Positions 41,838 to 50,616 of a stretch of DNA of 64,000 nucleotides are shown one piece after another (the first letter of the stretch is position 1; each line of letters begins with the position of its first letter). Source of the stretch: DATBGO01 sp050011895 (GTDB lineage: Bacteria > Actinomycetota > Actinomycetes > Streptosporangiales > Streptosporangiaceae). Position numbers and translations under genes: made by a program. The stretch is taken from contig JBEKIF010000009.1 of the NCBI GenBank assembly GCA_050011895.1, positions 32,783 through 96,782 on the forward strand, in the 5' to 3' direction. The notes under the pieces are model-generated. The model worked only from the letters and a program-made list of their open reading frames with translations. It ran no database searches and was not told the origin of the DNA.

Positions 41838-42863
41838 TCAGACGGATACCGCCCCGCGCAGCTGGGCCGCTGCCTCTGTCATGGCAGCAAGCTTGCCGAA
41901 GGCAGCATCGCGCGGCAGATACTTCATCCCGCAGTCCGGTGCGAGCACGAGCCGCTCGGCCGGGACGTACTCCAGCGCCCGCTGCACGCGGGCAGCCACC
42001 TGACCGGGCGGCTCCACTGCGTGATCGTTCAGGTCGAGCACTCCCAGGATGATGGTCTTGCCTTCGAGCGCGGCGAGCACCGAGCAGTCCAGGCCGGACT
42101 GGGCGGTCTCGATCGAGATCTGGTCCGCCCGGCTCGCGGCCAGCTCGGGCAGGAATGAATAGCCTTCAGGCCGGCCGTGGATGATCGCGGCATACCCGAA
42201 GCAGAGATGGACCGCGGTGGTTCCATCGACGCCTTCCAGCGCCCGGTCAACGGCCTGCACGCCAAACTCACGGGCCTGCTCGGGCCTGGCCTGCAGGTAA
42301 GGCTCATCGAGCTGCACGATGTCAGCCCCGGCCGCGAACAGGTCCCTGACCTCCTCGTTGACCGCCTCGGCGTAAGCCAGAGCGGCAGCCTGCACGGTCG
42401 GGTAGTGATCGTTCTGCGCCTGCTGGGCCATGGTGAACGGCCCGGGCACGGTAGCCTTCACGGCCCTGGCGGTGTGGGCACGCAGAAATTGCACGCTGGA
42501 CACCCCGACCGGATGGCGCCGCCGGATCGGCCCGACGATGCGCGGCACCGGGTTCGGCTCCCCGCTGCGGTCAAGCGCGGTCCCCGGGTTATCGATGTCG
42601 ACCCCGTCCAGCGCCGTGGCGAAGGCGTTGGAGTAGCTCTCGCGGCCGATCTCACCATCGGTGATGATGTCCAGGCCAGCGTCTTCCTGGGCCCTGATGG
42701 CGAGCAGCGTGGCGTCCCGCTGGGCCTGCTCCAGGTAGGCGGGGTCCACCCGCCACAGCTCGCGGGCCCGCACCCGCGGCGGGAACCGCGCGGCAAGCAG
42801 CTCCCTGTCGATCAGCCAGTCCGGCTGCGGGTAGCTGCCGACGAGCGAGGTGGGGAAGAGCAT
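41838..42863 (-). CDS. Cobalamin-independent methionine synthase (MetE C-terminal)-like protein
   Basis: 341-residue single-barrel protein related to the catalytic half of MetE. It begins LFPTSLVGSYPQPDWLIDRE, has GLDIITDGEIGRESY, the substrate strand VKATVPGPFTMAQQ, IVQLDEPYLQARP, and zinc-ligand positions in AVHLCFGY and PDCGMKYLP (histidine and cysteine present). Such stand-alone proteins are often not true methionine synthases and may move methyl or thiol-bound groups. It is not next to the corrinoid operon, so I do not assign it there. ATG 42863. Confidence 0.85.
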   Translation of the reverse strand: MLFPTSLVGSYPQPDWLIDRELLAARFPPRVRARELWRVDPAYLEQAQRDATLLAIRAQEDAGLDIITDGEIGRESYSNAFATALDGVDIDNPGTALDRSGEPNPVPRIVGPIRRRHPVGVSSVQFLRAHTARAVKATVPGPFTMAQQAQNDHYPTVQAAALAYAEAVNEEVRDLFAAGADIVQLDEPYLQARPEQAREFGVQAVDRALEGVDGTTAVHLCFGYAAIIHGRPEGYSFLPELAASRADQISIETAQSGLDCSVLAALEGKTIILGVLDLNDHAVEPPGQVAARVQRALEYVPAERLVLAPDCGMKYLPRDAAFGKLAAMTEAAAQLRGAVSV

Positions 42864-42884
42864 CTCCGGCCTCCTGATCTGTGG

Positions 42885-43226
42885 TCAGCCGCGCGGTGAC
42901 GCGCCCGTTGCGGGCGCCGGGGACAGTCCGGCGAGCCGGCATTGCGGTCGGGTGAGCATGGAGAGCTGGTCGCTGTGGGCGAATGCGGCCCGGCACATCG
43001 TCACCGCGCCTGAACCGCATTCGTGGATGAGCGCGCCGCCGGTGGAACTAGCGGCGGCGACGGTGACGCAGCCGTCGTGCGAGCGGCCGTAGTCGCCTGG
43101 ATGAGCCACCGCCCAGATTCCCGCGCCGCCGAATCCGGCCAGGACAAGAATGCCGACTACGGCCAGTCCCCGCTTGTCGCGGCGGGTGAGCCGCTCGGCC
43201 GGTCGTTGCTGCGTTTTCCGGTACAT
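42885..43226 (-). CDS. Small single-pass membrane protein, unknown function
   Basis: 113 residues: basic N-terminus (MYRKTQQRPAERLTRRDKRG), one membrane span (AVVGILVLAGFGGAGIWAV), then an extracytoplasmic domain with three cysteines (DGCVTVAAAS, IHECGSGAVTMCRAAFAHS) and a terminal RPQCRLAGL. The same layout occurs in other actinomycete hypothetical proteins. In-frame sequence before ATG 43226 is an ABC-ATPase scrap, so the longer reading to 43424 is a chance fusion. It lies 21 bp before the MetE-like gene in the same direction. Confidence 0.65.
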   Translation of the reverse strand: MYRKTQQRPAERLTRRDKRGLAVVGILVLAGFGGAGIWAVAHPGDYGRSHDGCVTVAAASSTGGALIHECGSGAVTMCRAAFAHSDQLSMLTRPQCRLAGLSPAPATGASPRG

Positions 43227-43424
43227 TACTGTCGGATTGTAGGCGGCCCGCGGTACGAGCATGATCTGGAGCCCGGTCTCGGAGTCCGGCTGGCTGGCCG
43301 GCTCATCGGCGATCAGCAGCCCGGGGCTGCCTGCGAGCGCCGCGGCGATGGCGACCCGCGGCTGCTGGCCGTCGGAGAGCTGGCAACCGGGGAGCTGGCA
43401 ATATGCGCCCAGGGGAGTACGCAA
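43227..43424 (-). pseudogene. ABC-transporter ATPase remnant
   Basis: About 50 codons reading LSDGQQPRVAIAAALAGSPG, LLIADEPASQPDSETGLQIM: a signature motif and Walker B with damage (LSGGQ to LSDGQ, TSALD-like to ASQPD). The Walker A part is absent upstream and the frame runs without a stop into the small membrane protein. A decayed gene end. Confidence 0.7.
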
Positions 43425-43474
43425 CGGTTACCTGGCCCGCCATGCAATTGCCCGCGGAAACCCAGACGGCCTGA

Positions 43475-44734
43475 TCAAGCACCCCGGTCCGGCGCGCCGA
43501 CGATCTCGGTGCTGACGCGCCTGCTCAGCACGCTCAGCGGACCGAGGCCTGCCAGTGCCCCGGCCAGGAGTCCGGCCAGCGCGGGGCTGGCCGACGTCGA
43601 TTCCGCCAGCCCGATGGCGGCAACCCCGGCGACCGTGCCAGGAACCACGTCGCCGAGCGCGCTGACCATGTGTGCCCTGGCCCCCCTGCTTCGCGCCAGT
43701 GCGCAGAGCTGCCTGGTATCGGGCGAGTCCGCACCGCCGAGCACGAAGATGACGTCGCAATCTGCCGCCATGGCGCGGATCGTCTCAGCCCGGTCGGATG
43801 CGGCGTAGCAGAACCCGTCCGGATGCGGGCTGCGCAGCGCGGGGAAGCGCGAGCCCAGGGCGGTAGTCACCGGCGCCGAGTCCTCCACAGGGATACCCGG
43901 CTGCAGCAGGTAGGAGACCCGCCTGGAGTCAGCGACCCGCAGGCCGGAGGTGGCAGCCGGGGTGCCGACCACCGAGATCCGGCCCGGGGCGGTTCCGGCG
44001 ATCCCGGCGACGACCGGGTGGCTGAGCTGGCCGATCAGCACCACGTCGTCGCCGCGCCCGGCCAGCCTGGCCGCCTCGGCGTGGGTCCGAACGACCAGCG
44101 GGCAGGTCGCGTCGATCACCTCCAGCCCGCGTGCCTGCGCCGCGGCCCTCGCCTCGGGGGTGACGCCGTGCGCGGGGAAGAACACGGTGCCGCCATCGGG
44201 CACCTCGTCCAGCGAGCCGACCAAGACGGCCCCGTCCGAGGCTAGCTCGGCGATCGACTCGGGGCTGGCGGCCAGCTGGCCGTAGACGTGCACGGTGCGC
44301 CGGCCGGCCACCGCGCGGCGGGCCTTCTCCAGGGCCTGCCGCGCGCCGTCGCACCATGGGCTCGGTGCCGCGACCAGCCGCCTGGTGGCAAAGACAGCCG
44401 ACCATTCCTGCACCGCGGACCTGGCCGCAGCCGCCGCCACCCGGTCGGCGGTGGCCGATGCCGCCCCGACGGCGGCCATCGTGCCGTCCCGCTGCTGGCA
44501 GGTCGCGACGAACAGGACAGCGCCGCCGTCGTGATGCACCGGATCGTCGTAGTGCGGCATCGGCGCGTACCTGACCTGGCCGCCCTTGCGCTGCAGGAGC
44601 GCACCGACCAGCGGCGCGGCCGGGCTGGGAAGGCCGCCTGGCCCTTGATTCCCGATCTGGGTCGCCACCAGAATCTCGCCCGGTGCAACGCCGGCGCCGG
44701 ACGCGGGGAACTCGCGCACCGCTGATCGGTTCAT
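43475..44734 (-). CDS. IspH (HMBPP reductase)-like protein, divergent, with N-terminal extension
   Basis: 419 residues; IspH normally has about 310-330. Residues 1-120 are an extra domain (EILVATQIGNQGPGGLP; MPHYDDPVHHDGGAVLFVAT) of unknown function. The IspH part keeps the three [4Fe-4S] cysteines (Cys128 in WCDG, Cys211 in DATCPLV, Cys309 in GFCYAASDR) and His189 in PAHGV, His239 in SHPV. The catalytic Glu of the HPE motif is valine (241), and the SxN pair near the diphosphate reads SPD (337-339). So this is probably a paralogue with altered chemistry, not the housekeeping enzyme. ATG 44734. Confidence 0.75.
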   Translation of the reverse strand: MNRSAVREFPASGAGVAPGEILVATQIGNQGPGGLPSPAAPLVGALLQRKGGQVRYAPMPHYDDPVHHDGGAVLFVATCQQRDGTMAAVGAASATADRVAAAAARSAVQEWSAVFATRRLVAAPSPWCDGARQALEKARRAVAGRRTVHVYGQLAASPESIAELASDGAVLVGSLDEVPDGGTVFFPAHGVTPEARAAAQARGLEVIDATCPLVVRTHAEAARLAGRGDDVVLIGQLSHPVVAGIAGTAPGRISVVGTPAATSGLRVADSRRVSYLLQPGIPVEDSAPVTTALGSRFPALRSPHPDGFCYAASDRAETIRAMAADCDVIFVLGGADSPDTRQLCALARSRGARAHMVSALGDVVPGTVAGVAAIGLAESTSASPALAGLLAGALAGLGPLSVLSRRVSTEIVGAPDRGA

Positions 44735-45159
44735 TGCCGCCCATTTCCGTGGGCACAAGGCCCCATACGTGGCCCGGCCGCGGTGCCGTCCCCTGCGACC
44801 GGAGCACCGCGAAGCCGGTGGCCGGACTATTCCCTGGCCCGCTTCCCGATTTGCCCTAGGGACTTCCAAGATTGCGTGTGACCCGGGTCGCGCTGAACGG
44901 AATCAGCGTGGATATAGCCAGGATTCCACCGCTGAGCCCGAAACGTCACGCCGGATGCGTCAGCACCGTCAGGACGGCCAGGAGGCACGTACGTCCGGCA
45001 CCGATGAGCTGCTCAAGAGCAACCAGCGCTACGCGGAGTGATTCCAGCATAACCTGCCGTTGCTGCCCGCACGCGGTGTTGCCGTCATTTGCCGGGTATG
45101 GATGCCCGGCTCGCAGGCTCCGCGAAGTGAGCCAGCGCCCGGGCCAGAACTCACCCTGG
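44735..45159. other. 425-bp gap with one decayed gene start
   Basis: Apart from the possible carbonic-anhydrase start at 44991-45041, I see no gene. The left part is the promoter region of the IspH-like gene; the right part faces the PAC2 stop. Confidence 0.5.
44991..45041 (+). pseudogene. Possible 5' scrap of a beta-carbonic anhydrase gene
   Basis: AGGAGG (44980-44985), five bases, then ACG at 44991 in the start position and SGTDELLKSNQRYAE-stop. TDELLxxNxxYA is the usual beginning of beta-carbonic anhydrases. The start codon would have decayed from ATG/GTG to ACG and the rest of the gene is missing. Too short to be sure. Confidence 0.3.
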
Positions 45160-46083
45160 TCAGAGTTCCGGTGTGTCGCCGTGGCCCTGCTGCTCGGCGA
45201 GGAAGCGCTCGAACTGGGCGCCGAGTTCCTCCGCGGTCGGCATGTCCTCCGGGTCGCCGCCGAGCGAGTTGGCCTGGCCCTCGGCGAAGGCGTCGTACTG
45301 CTGCTCCAGGGCCTTGACGACCTCGGAGACCTCTTCCGAGCCTTCGACCTGCCTGCTGATCTCCAGGTCGGTCCGGCGGGCCGCCTCGCGCAACGCGTCA
45401 GCGGGCAGGGCCAGCCCGGTCGCCTGCTGCACGTGCTCCAGCAAGGTCACCGCGGCCGCCGGGTAGGCCGCCTGGGCGAGATAGTGCGGCACGTGCACGG
45501 CAAACCCGATCGCCGCGCGCCCCTCCTCGCCAAGCCGAAGCTCGAGCAGTCCCGCAGCGCTGCCGGGGACGTGCAGCCTGTCGATGAAGGGCCGGTAGCC
45601 CTCGACCAGTTCGGCGCTGGTCGCGTGCGCCGTCACGCCGGGCGGCCTGGTATGCGGAATGCCCATCGGAATGCCGTGGAAGCCGACTGCGAGCCGGACG
45701 CCAAGCTCCGCGTAGACGGTGCGCACGGCGCTGGTAAAGGCGTCCCACTGATGGTCCGGCTCGGGGCCGTTCAGGAGCAGGAACGGAGTCCCCTGCGAGT
45801 CATGCAGCAGGGATATGGTGAGCGACGGGGCCTCGTACTGCTCCCAGTGATCCTTGGCGAAGATCATCGCAGGACGGCGCGACCGGTAGTCGATCAGCGA
45901 GTCGACATCGAACCTGGCGATCTCGCGGTGCTCGAGGGTGGCGAGCAGGTGCGTGGCAAGGAGTCGTCCCGCAGCGCCCGCGTCGATGAAGCCGTCGAAG
46001 TAGTAGAGCAGCACAACGTCATCAAGCTCGGGCACGTCGGGATCGACCGTGAAGAGGTCTGTCGGGTCATGCGGCACGCGCAC
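45160..46083 (-). CDS. PAC2 family protein (proteasome-assembly-chaperone-like)
   Basis: 307 residues of the PAC2 family: DVVLLYYFDGFIDAGAAGRLL at the start (split: DVVLLYYFDGFIDAG), LLLNGPEPDHQWDAF, VGFHGIPMGIPHTRPPGVT, FAVHVPHYLAQAAYPAAAV and a C-terminal helical, acidic tail (LEQQYDAFAEGQ; EELGAQFERFLAEQQG). Conserved in actinomycetes, which possess proteasomes; its exact role there is not established. Confidence 0.88.
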   Translation of the reverse strand: MRVPHDPTDLFTVDPDVPELDDVVLLYYFDGFIDAGAAGRLLATHLLATLEHREIARFDVDSLIDYRSRRPAMIFAKDHWEQYEAPSLTISLLHDSQGTPFLLLNGPEPDHQWDAFTSAVRTVYAELGVRLAVGFHGIPMGIPHTRPPGVTAHATSAELVEGYRPFIDRLHVPGSAAGLLELRLGEEGRAAIGFAVHVPHYLAQAAYPAAAVTLLEHVQQATGLALPADALREAARRTDLEISRQVEGSEEVSEVVKALEQQYDAFAEGQANSLGGDPEDMPTAEELGAQFERFLAEQQGHGDTPEL

Positions 46084-46482
46084 CTCGGAAGCCCCTGACC
46101 TGCGGATTTACCAGACTGACCTGCGATTAGGCTCCAGGGGACCCAGGAGACTCCAGGGGAATGCAGGCCAATAGGCGCCCAGGTTGGGCTCCCGGGACCA
46201 GAGTACCTAGCCCAGCACCCGGAGAACTCATCGGCCGAAACCGGGTTGGCTCTGCTGGTGTCTGGCCCGTCCTGCTGCTGCTGCCGCCCGGGCTCCCGTG
46301 TTGCGGTGATAAGGGGGACATCCACAGGATTTCCACACCTCTTGCGTCCTGGTTTCATCCCGCGATGATGGTCTGCTCGGGTTGCGCGGGTTTGGGGGCC
46401 AACCAGGTGGTTGGGTGATTTCCTGGCCTGCAGCAGCGTCGGCCCGGCGAGGGGCGCCGGGGACTGGAGGTGCGGGGAAGAC
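46084..46482. other. 399-bp gap, no gene seen
   Basis: The gap between divergent genes holds a short direct repeat (CTCCAGGGGA at 46131 and 46151) and no hairpin or frame that I can support. Confidence 0.5.
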
Positions 46483-46743
46483 ATGACCAGGGAAATCGCT
46501 GTTACGCTGCCGACGCAGCACATCGCTGCCGCCCGCCGGGCGGTCGCCGAGGGCCGGGCGGCCTCGGTGTCGGCGTATATTTCGCAAGCGATGGATCGCT
46601 GGGACGCGGACGAGGAACTCGCTAGCACGCTCGCCAAGGCGCATGCCGGTCGCGGTCAGCCCAGCAGTGCGGACCGGGAATGGGCGCGGCGAACGCTGGG
46701 GCTTGACGGCGTGCAGCCGGCCCCCTGGAGCCTAGCGAGCTGA
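46483..46743 (+). CDS. Ribbon-helix-helix antitoxin without adjacent toxin
   Basis: 86 residues. REIAVTLPTQHIAAARRAV is a ribbon-helix-helix beta strand and first helix, followed by EGRAASVSAYISQAMDRW, the second helix, typical of actinomycete VapB/ParD-like antitoxins; the C-terminus (WARRTLGLD) is the usual toxin-clamping tail. A toxin gene normally follows within a few bases; here a regulator converges from the other strand with a 12-bp overlap. GGAGGTGCGGGGAAG precedes ATG 46483. Confidence 0.78.
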   Translation: MTREIAVTLPTQHIAAARRAVAEGRAASVSAYISQAMDRWDADEELASTLAKAHAGRGQPSSADREWARRTLGLDGVQPAPWSLAS

Positions 46744-47265
46744 GGCATCACCTGCGGCGTTTCCCGCCGCGGCCTCACGCTCACGCCACCTGGCCAGCAG
46801 GGTCGGCGCCTCGGTCCTGAGGAACTCGAAATACCGCGCGGTATCGGCCAGCCTGCTGCCGGCGGCCGAGTCCGGGCCCAGTGCCTCAATACCTTCCCGC
46901 AGAACAAGGTTCCACCGGCTGAACATCCGGTCCCTGCTCCCGATCAGCTCCTGCCACACGTCGGCGGGCATCCGGTAACGGTGCCGGCGAGAGCCTGGCT
47001 CACGCTCGCTGCTGACCAGCCCGACCTGGATGAGGTAGCGGACGCCGCCCGACACGGCCGCAGGGCTGGCGTGTAGCAGCTGGGCGATCTCAGCCGCGGT
47101 CAGCAGGCCTGAGTCCGAGCTGAGCAGCGCGACGAAGACCCGGGCCGGCATCCGCGGGAACCCGGCTTCGCCGAGCACCGAAGAGAAGCGTTCGATGAAC
47201 CGGTACACCGCCTTGTCATCGCGGGCCTGATCCGGCCCGCGGGCTGGGTCGTCCCGTTCGCCCAT
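46732..47265 (-). CDS. GbsR/MarR-type transcriptional regulator
   Basis: 177 residues with a winged helix (FPRMPARVFVALLSSDSGLLTAAEIAQLL, ASPAAVSGGVRYLIQVGLVSSER read over residues 35-90) and REPGSRRHRYRMP in the wing, then helical dimerisation sequence. It diverges from the ABC exporter genes at 47343 over 77 bp and, as in many such pairs, probably represses them. ATG 47265. Confidence 0.88.
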   Translation of the reverse strand: MGERDDPARGPDQARDDKAVYRFIERFSSVLGEAGFPRMPARVFVALLSSDSGLLTAAEIAQLLHASPAAVSGGVRYLIQVGLVSSEREPGSRRHRYRMPADVWQELIGSRDRMFSRWNLVLREGIEALGPDSAAGSRLADTARYFEFLRTEAPTLLARWREREAAAGNAAGDASAR

Positions 47266-47314
47266 TGCTGTCTCGGCCCCCGGCTTCCGCGTCTCTTGTT
47301 CTAACTTTCAGGAA

Positions 47315-47326
47315 TTTATGAATAAA
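47315..47326. promoter_or_regulatory. Probable operator between regulator and ABC exporter
   Basis: TTTAT-GA-ATAAA is a perfect inverted repeat, and is an AT-rich island in 70% GC DNA, 16 bp before the exporter ATPase start and 49 bp from the regulator start. Confidence 0.55.
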
Positions 47327-47342
47327 CTGTAGGCTCTGAACC

Positions 47343-48272
47343 ATGACCGACGCAATCACCGTGTCCGGCCTGCGCAAGTCCTACGGCAAAACGCCCGCGC
47401 TCGACGGGCTCGACCTGGCGGTGGCCCAGGGCGAGGTGCACGGCTTCCTCGGGCCCAACGGCTCAGGCAAGACGACCACGATCAGGATCCTGCTCGGCCT
47501 GCTGCGGGCCAGCGGCGGGACCGCGCGGCTGCTCGGCGGCGATCCCTGGACCGACGCCACGACGCTGCACCGCAGGCTCGCCTACGTGCCCGGCGACGTC
47601 GCGCTCTGGCCGACCCTGTCCGGCGGCGAGGTCATTGACCTGCTCGGCCGGCTGCGCGGCGGGCTTGACCCCGGCCGCCGGGCCAGCCTGCTGCAGCGCT
47701 TCAACCTGGATCCGACCGTCAAGGCACGCGCCTACTCCAAGGGCAACAGGCAGAAGGTGGCGCTGGTCGCGGCGCTCGCCTCCGATGTCGAGCTACTGCT
47801 CCTCGACGAGCCGACGGCCGGCCTCGATCCGCTGATGGAGGCCGCGTTCCGGGCCTGCATTGAGGAAGAGCGGCAGCGCGGGCGCACCGTCCTGCTCTCC
47901 AGCCACATCCTGTCCGAGGTGGAGGCGCTCTGCGACCGGGTCACCATCATCAGGCTGGGCCGCGCCGTCGAGTCCGGGAGCCTGGCCCAGCTGCGCCATC
48001 TCACCAGGACCTCGATCGCCGCCGAGCTCGCGAGCCCGCCGGACGGGCTCGACCGGCTGCCCGGCTTGCACGGCCTGGACATCGAAGGCAACCGGGTGCG
48101 CTGCGAGGTGGACACCGACAAGCTGGACGGCCTGCTGCGGCGGCTCAGCGCCGCCGGGGTGCGCAGCCTGACCAGCCAGCCGCCCACGCTCGAAGAGCTC
48201 TTCCTGCGGCATTACGCGGGCGACGGGCCCGCGGCGCCGCCAGCCGTAGCGCAGGACGGAGTTCCGGCGTGA
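47343..48272 (+). CDS. ABC exporter ATP-binding protein (drug-resistance type)
   Basis: 309 residues with Walker A GPNGSGKTTTIRILLGLL, an unusual signature YSKGNRQKVALVAALAS, Walker B LLLLDEPTAGLDPLM and H-loop LLSSHILSEVEALCDRV, plus a C-terminal domain ending in the LEELFLRHYAG typical of DrrA/multidrug ATPases. The GTG of the permease gene overlaps its stop (GTGA). Likely controlled by the divergent MarR-type regulator. Confidence 0.93.
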   Translation: MTDAITVSGLRKSYGKTPALDGLDLAVAQGEVHGFLGPNGSGKTTTIRILLGLLRASGGTARLLGGDPWTDATTLHRRLAYVPGDVALWPTLSGGEVIDLLGRLRGGLDPGRRASLLQRFNLDPTVKARAYSKGNRQKVALVAALASDVELLLLDEPTAGLDPLMEAAFRACIEEERQRGRTVLLSSHILSEVEALCDRVTIIRLGRAVESGSLAQLRHLTRTSIAAELASPPDGLDRLPGLHGLDIEGNRVRCEVDTDKLDGLLRRLSAAGVRSLTSQPPTLEELFLRHYAGDGPAAPPAVAQDGVPA

Positions 48273-49867
48273 GCACGCTGGCGGGCACCGGCGCGCTCGC
48301 GAAGCTGGCCGGGCGTCGCGATCGCATCATGCTGCCCGCCTGGATCTACGTCCTGACCGCCCTGGTGGCAGGCACCGCGTACAGCTTCAAGAAGCTGTAT
48401 CCGACGGCTGCGGGACGGGCGGAATTCGCCGCGGCGGCGGGCCGCAACCCATCGCTGGTGTCCCTCTACGGGACGCTGTACGGCAACTCGCTCGGGTCAC
48501 TCACCGCCTGGCGGTACGGCGGATTCGCGGCGTTGGGCGCCGGGCTGATGAGCATCTTCATCGTGATCAGGCACACCAGGGCCGACGAGGAGACCGGCCG
48601 GCTCGAGCTGGTCGGCTCGGCGGCGGTGGGACGTCATGCGGCGCTGACCGCCGGCCTGCTGATCGCGCTGACCGCGAACGTCGTGCTGGCGCTGGTGATG
48701 TCGGCCGCCCTGATCGCGCTCGGGCTGCCCGCGGCCGGTTCCATCTCGCTGGCGCTGGCCATCGCTGGCTGCGGCCTGGTGTTCACCGCGGTGGCCGCCG
48801 TGGCGGCGCAGCTGGCGCAGGCGGCCAGGTCAGCCCGGGGGCTCGCGATCGGCGCCCTCGGAGTGGCCTACCTGCTGCGGGCGGTCGGGGACTCGGCCGG
48901 CGCGAAAGGTCCCGGGTGGCTCACCTGGCTGTCGCCCATCGGCTGGGCGGAGCTGATCCGGTCGTTCGGCGTGATCCGCTGGTGGATTCTGGTGCTGCCG
49001 CTGGTGACCACCCTGGCCCTGGGGATCGGCGCCGGGGTGCTGGCCGCTCGCCGTGACTACGACGCCGGCCTGCTGCCGGGCCGGCCCGGGCCGGCCCAGG
49101 CCGCAGGGTCGCTGCGCAGTCCGCTCGCGCTGGCCTGGCGGCTGCACCGGGCCACGCTGATCAGCTGGGTGATCGGCGCGCTGATCTACGGCGTGATCAT
49201 CGGTTCGGCGGCCAAGGGCATCACCGGGCTGCTCGGCAGCGCCGAGATCCGCCGCATTCTGGTCAAGCTGGGCGGCTCGGCCGCGCTGACCAATGCCTAC
49301 CTCGCCGCCATCATGAGCTTCACCGGGCTGTTCGCCGCCGGGTACGCGGTCTCAGCCGTTCTGCGGCTGCGCTCGGAAGAGACGGATCAGCGGGCCGACC
49401 CGTTGCTCGCCACCGGGGTCACGCGGATCAGCTGGGGGCTCAGCCACCTTCTGATCGCGGCCGGGGGAACGATCCTGATCCTGGCCGCCACCGGGCTGGG
49501 CACCGGCCTCGGGTACGCACTGCGGTCCCCGGGCGGCGGGCGCGAGCTGGCCGCGCTGGTCGGCGCCGGGCTCGCCCAGGCGCCGGCCGCGCTGGTGATA
49601 GCCGGACTGGCCGTCGCGCTGTTCGGGCTGGCCCCGCGCTTCTGCGCGGCCGGCGCCTGGACCGCTCTGGGCATAGTCGTCCTGATGCTGTTCCTGGGCG
49701 CCTCGCTGCAGCTCTCGCACTGGGTGCTGGACATCTCGCCGTTCACCCACACACCGAAACTGCCTGGCGGCCCGGTCAGTGCCGCACCGCTGATCTGGCT
49801 GTGCGTCATCGCCGGGGCCTTGGGCGCCGCCGGGCTCGTCGGCTTGCGCCGCCGGGACATCGGCTGA
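48269..49867 (+). CDS. ABC exporter permease, large (polyketide-antibiotic-type)
   Basis: 532 residues with about twelve hydrophobic helices in two halves, as in fused export permeases encoded beside actinomycete drug ATPases. It shows RHTRADEETGRLELVGSAAVGR in the first half and its counterpart SEETDQRADPLLATGVTRISW in the second, a duplicated elbow-helix motif. It works with the ATPase encoded immediately upstream (GTGA overlap). Confidence 0.9.
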   Translation: MSTLAGTGALAKLAGRRDRIMLPAWIYVLTALVAGTAYSFKKLYPTAAGRAEFAAAAGRNPSLVSLYGTLYGNSLGSLTAWRYGGFAALGAGLMSIFIVIRHTRADEETGRLELVGSAAVGRHAALTAGLLIALTANVVLALVMSAALIALGLPAAGSISLALAIAGCGLVFTAVAAVAAQLAQAARSARGLAIGALGVAYLLRAVGDSAGAKGPGWLTWLSPIGWAELIRSFGVIRWWILVLPLVTTLALGIGAGVLAARRDYDAGLLPGRPGPAQAAGSLRSPLALAWRLHRATLISWVIGALIYGVIIGSAAKGITGLLGSAEIRRILVKLGGSAALTNAYLAAIMSFTGLFAAGYAVSAVLRLRSEETDQRADPLLATGVTRISWGLSHLLIAAGGTILILAATGLGTGLGYALRSPGGGRELAALVGAGLAQAPAALVIAGLAVALFGLAPRFCAAGAWTALGIVVLMLFLGASLQLSHWVLDISPFTHTPKLPGGPVSAAPLIWLCVIAGALGAAGLVGLRRRDIG

Positions 49868-49888
49868 CCACGCGGTCCGCCGGCCGGA

Positions 49889-49950
49889 GCCGGCCCGCGC
49901 GCGGGGATAGCCGGCCCGCGCGCGGGGACAGCCGGCCCGCGCGGGGATAG
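49889..49950. repeat. 21-bp tandem repeat between convergent genes
   Basis: Three units of AGCCGGCCCGCGCGCGGGGA(T/C) after the permease stop. Then GGGATAGATCGT is itself duplicated (49944 and 49961), the second copy overlapping the YdeI-like stop codon. Confidence 0.85.
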
Positions 49951-49957
49951 ATCGTGC

Positions 49958-50548
49958 TCAGGGATAGATCGTCTTGTGCTCGGCAAGCATCGCGACGTAC
50001 TGGGCGATCTTCCTGGCCCGGGTCTCCGGCCGCTTGACGCTGCCGATCCGGTAGAGGATCGCGTACCTGTTGACGCCGCCGAGGGTGGCGAAGAACTCCC
50101 GGGCGGCATCGTTACGCGCCAGCTCACGCTGCAGGTCCTCGGGTACGGTCATCGCGCGCTGGCCGTCGTAGGCCGCCGCCCAGCGGCCGTCCGCCTGGGC
50201 CAGCTCCACCTCGCGCTGCCCGGCGGGCCGCATCCGGCCAGCGGCGGTGAGCTCGGCCGCCTTCTCGGTGTTGATCCTGGACCACTTGCTGCCGGGCCTG
50301 CGCGGCGTAAAGCGCTGCAGCCAAAAGCTGCCGTCGAGGCTGCCCTTCTGGCCGTCGATCCAGCCGAAGCAGATCGCCACCTCAAGCGCCTCGGCGTAAG
50401 AGACCGAGTCGGTACCCGAGCCCTTCTTCGCGATCTTGAGCCAGAGGCCGGCCGACCGCCCGTGATGCTCATCGAGCCAGGACTCCCAGGCGGCCCGGTT
50501 GGCGAATCCCAGCACGGGAAGTTCGTCACGCGGCATGCGGTTAGTCAA
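49958..50548 (-). CDS. YdeI/OmpD-associated family protein
   Basis: 196 residues: FANRAAWESWLDEHHGRSAGLWLKIAKKGSG (split: AAWESWLDEHH, GLWLKIAKKGSG), the family core SVSYAEALEVAICFGWIDGQKGSLD, RFTPRRPGSKWSRIN, and a C-terminal helical part ending FFATLGGVNRYAILYRI. Family linked to envelope-stress/bacteriocin protection in enterics; the actinomycete role is unknown. The extreme C-terminus (AEHKTIYP) comes from the duplicated GGGATAGATCGT segment. Confidence 0.88.
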   Translation of the reverse strand: MTNRMPRDELPVLGFANRAAWESWLDEHHGRSAGLWLKIAKKGSGTDSVSYAEALEVAICFGWIDGQKGSLDGSFWLQRFTPRRPGSKWSRINTEKAAELTAAGRMRPAGQREVELAQADGRWAAAYDGQRAMTVPEDLQRELARNDAAREFFATLGGVNRYAILYRIGSVKRPETRARKIAQYVAMLAEHKTIYP

Positions 50549-50616
50549 TCACGTGGGCCCGTCAGGACCCGGTTGTTAGTTGTAGTGCAGCAAGTGGTCG
50601 GGAGCATACTGCAGAG

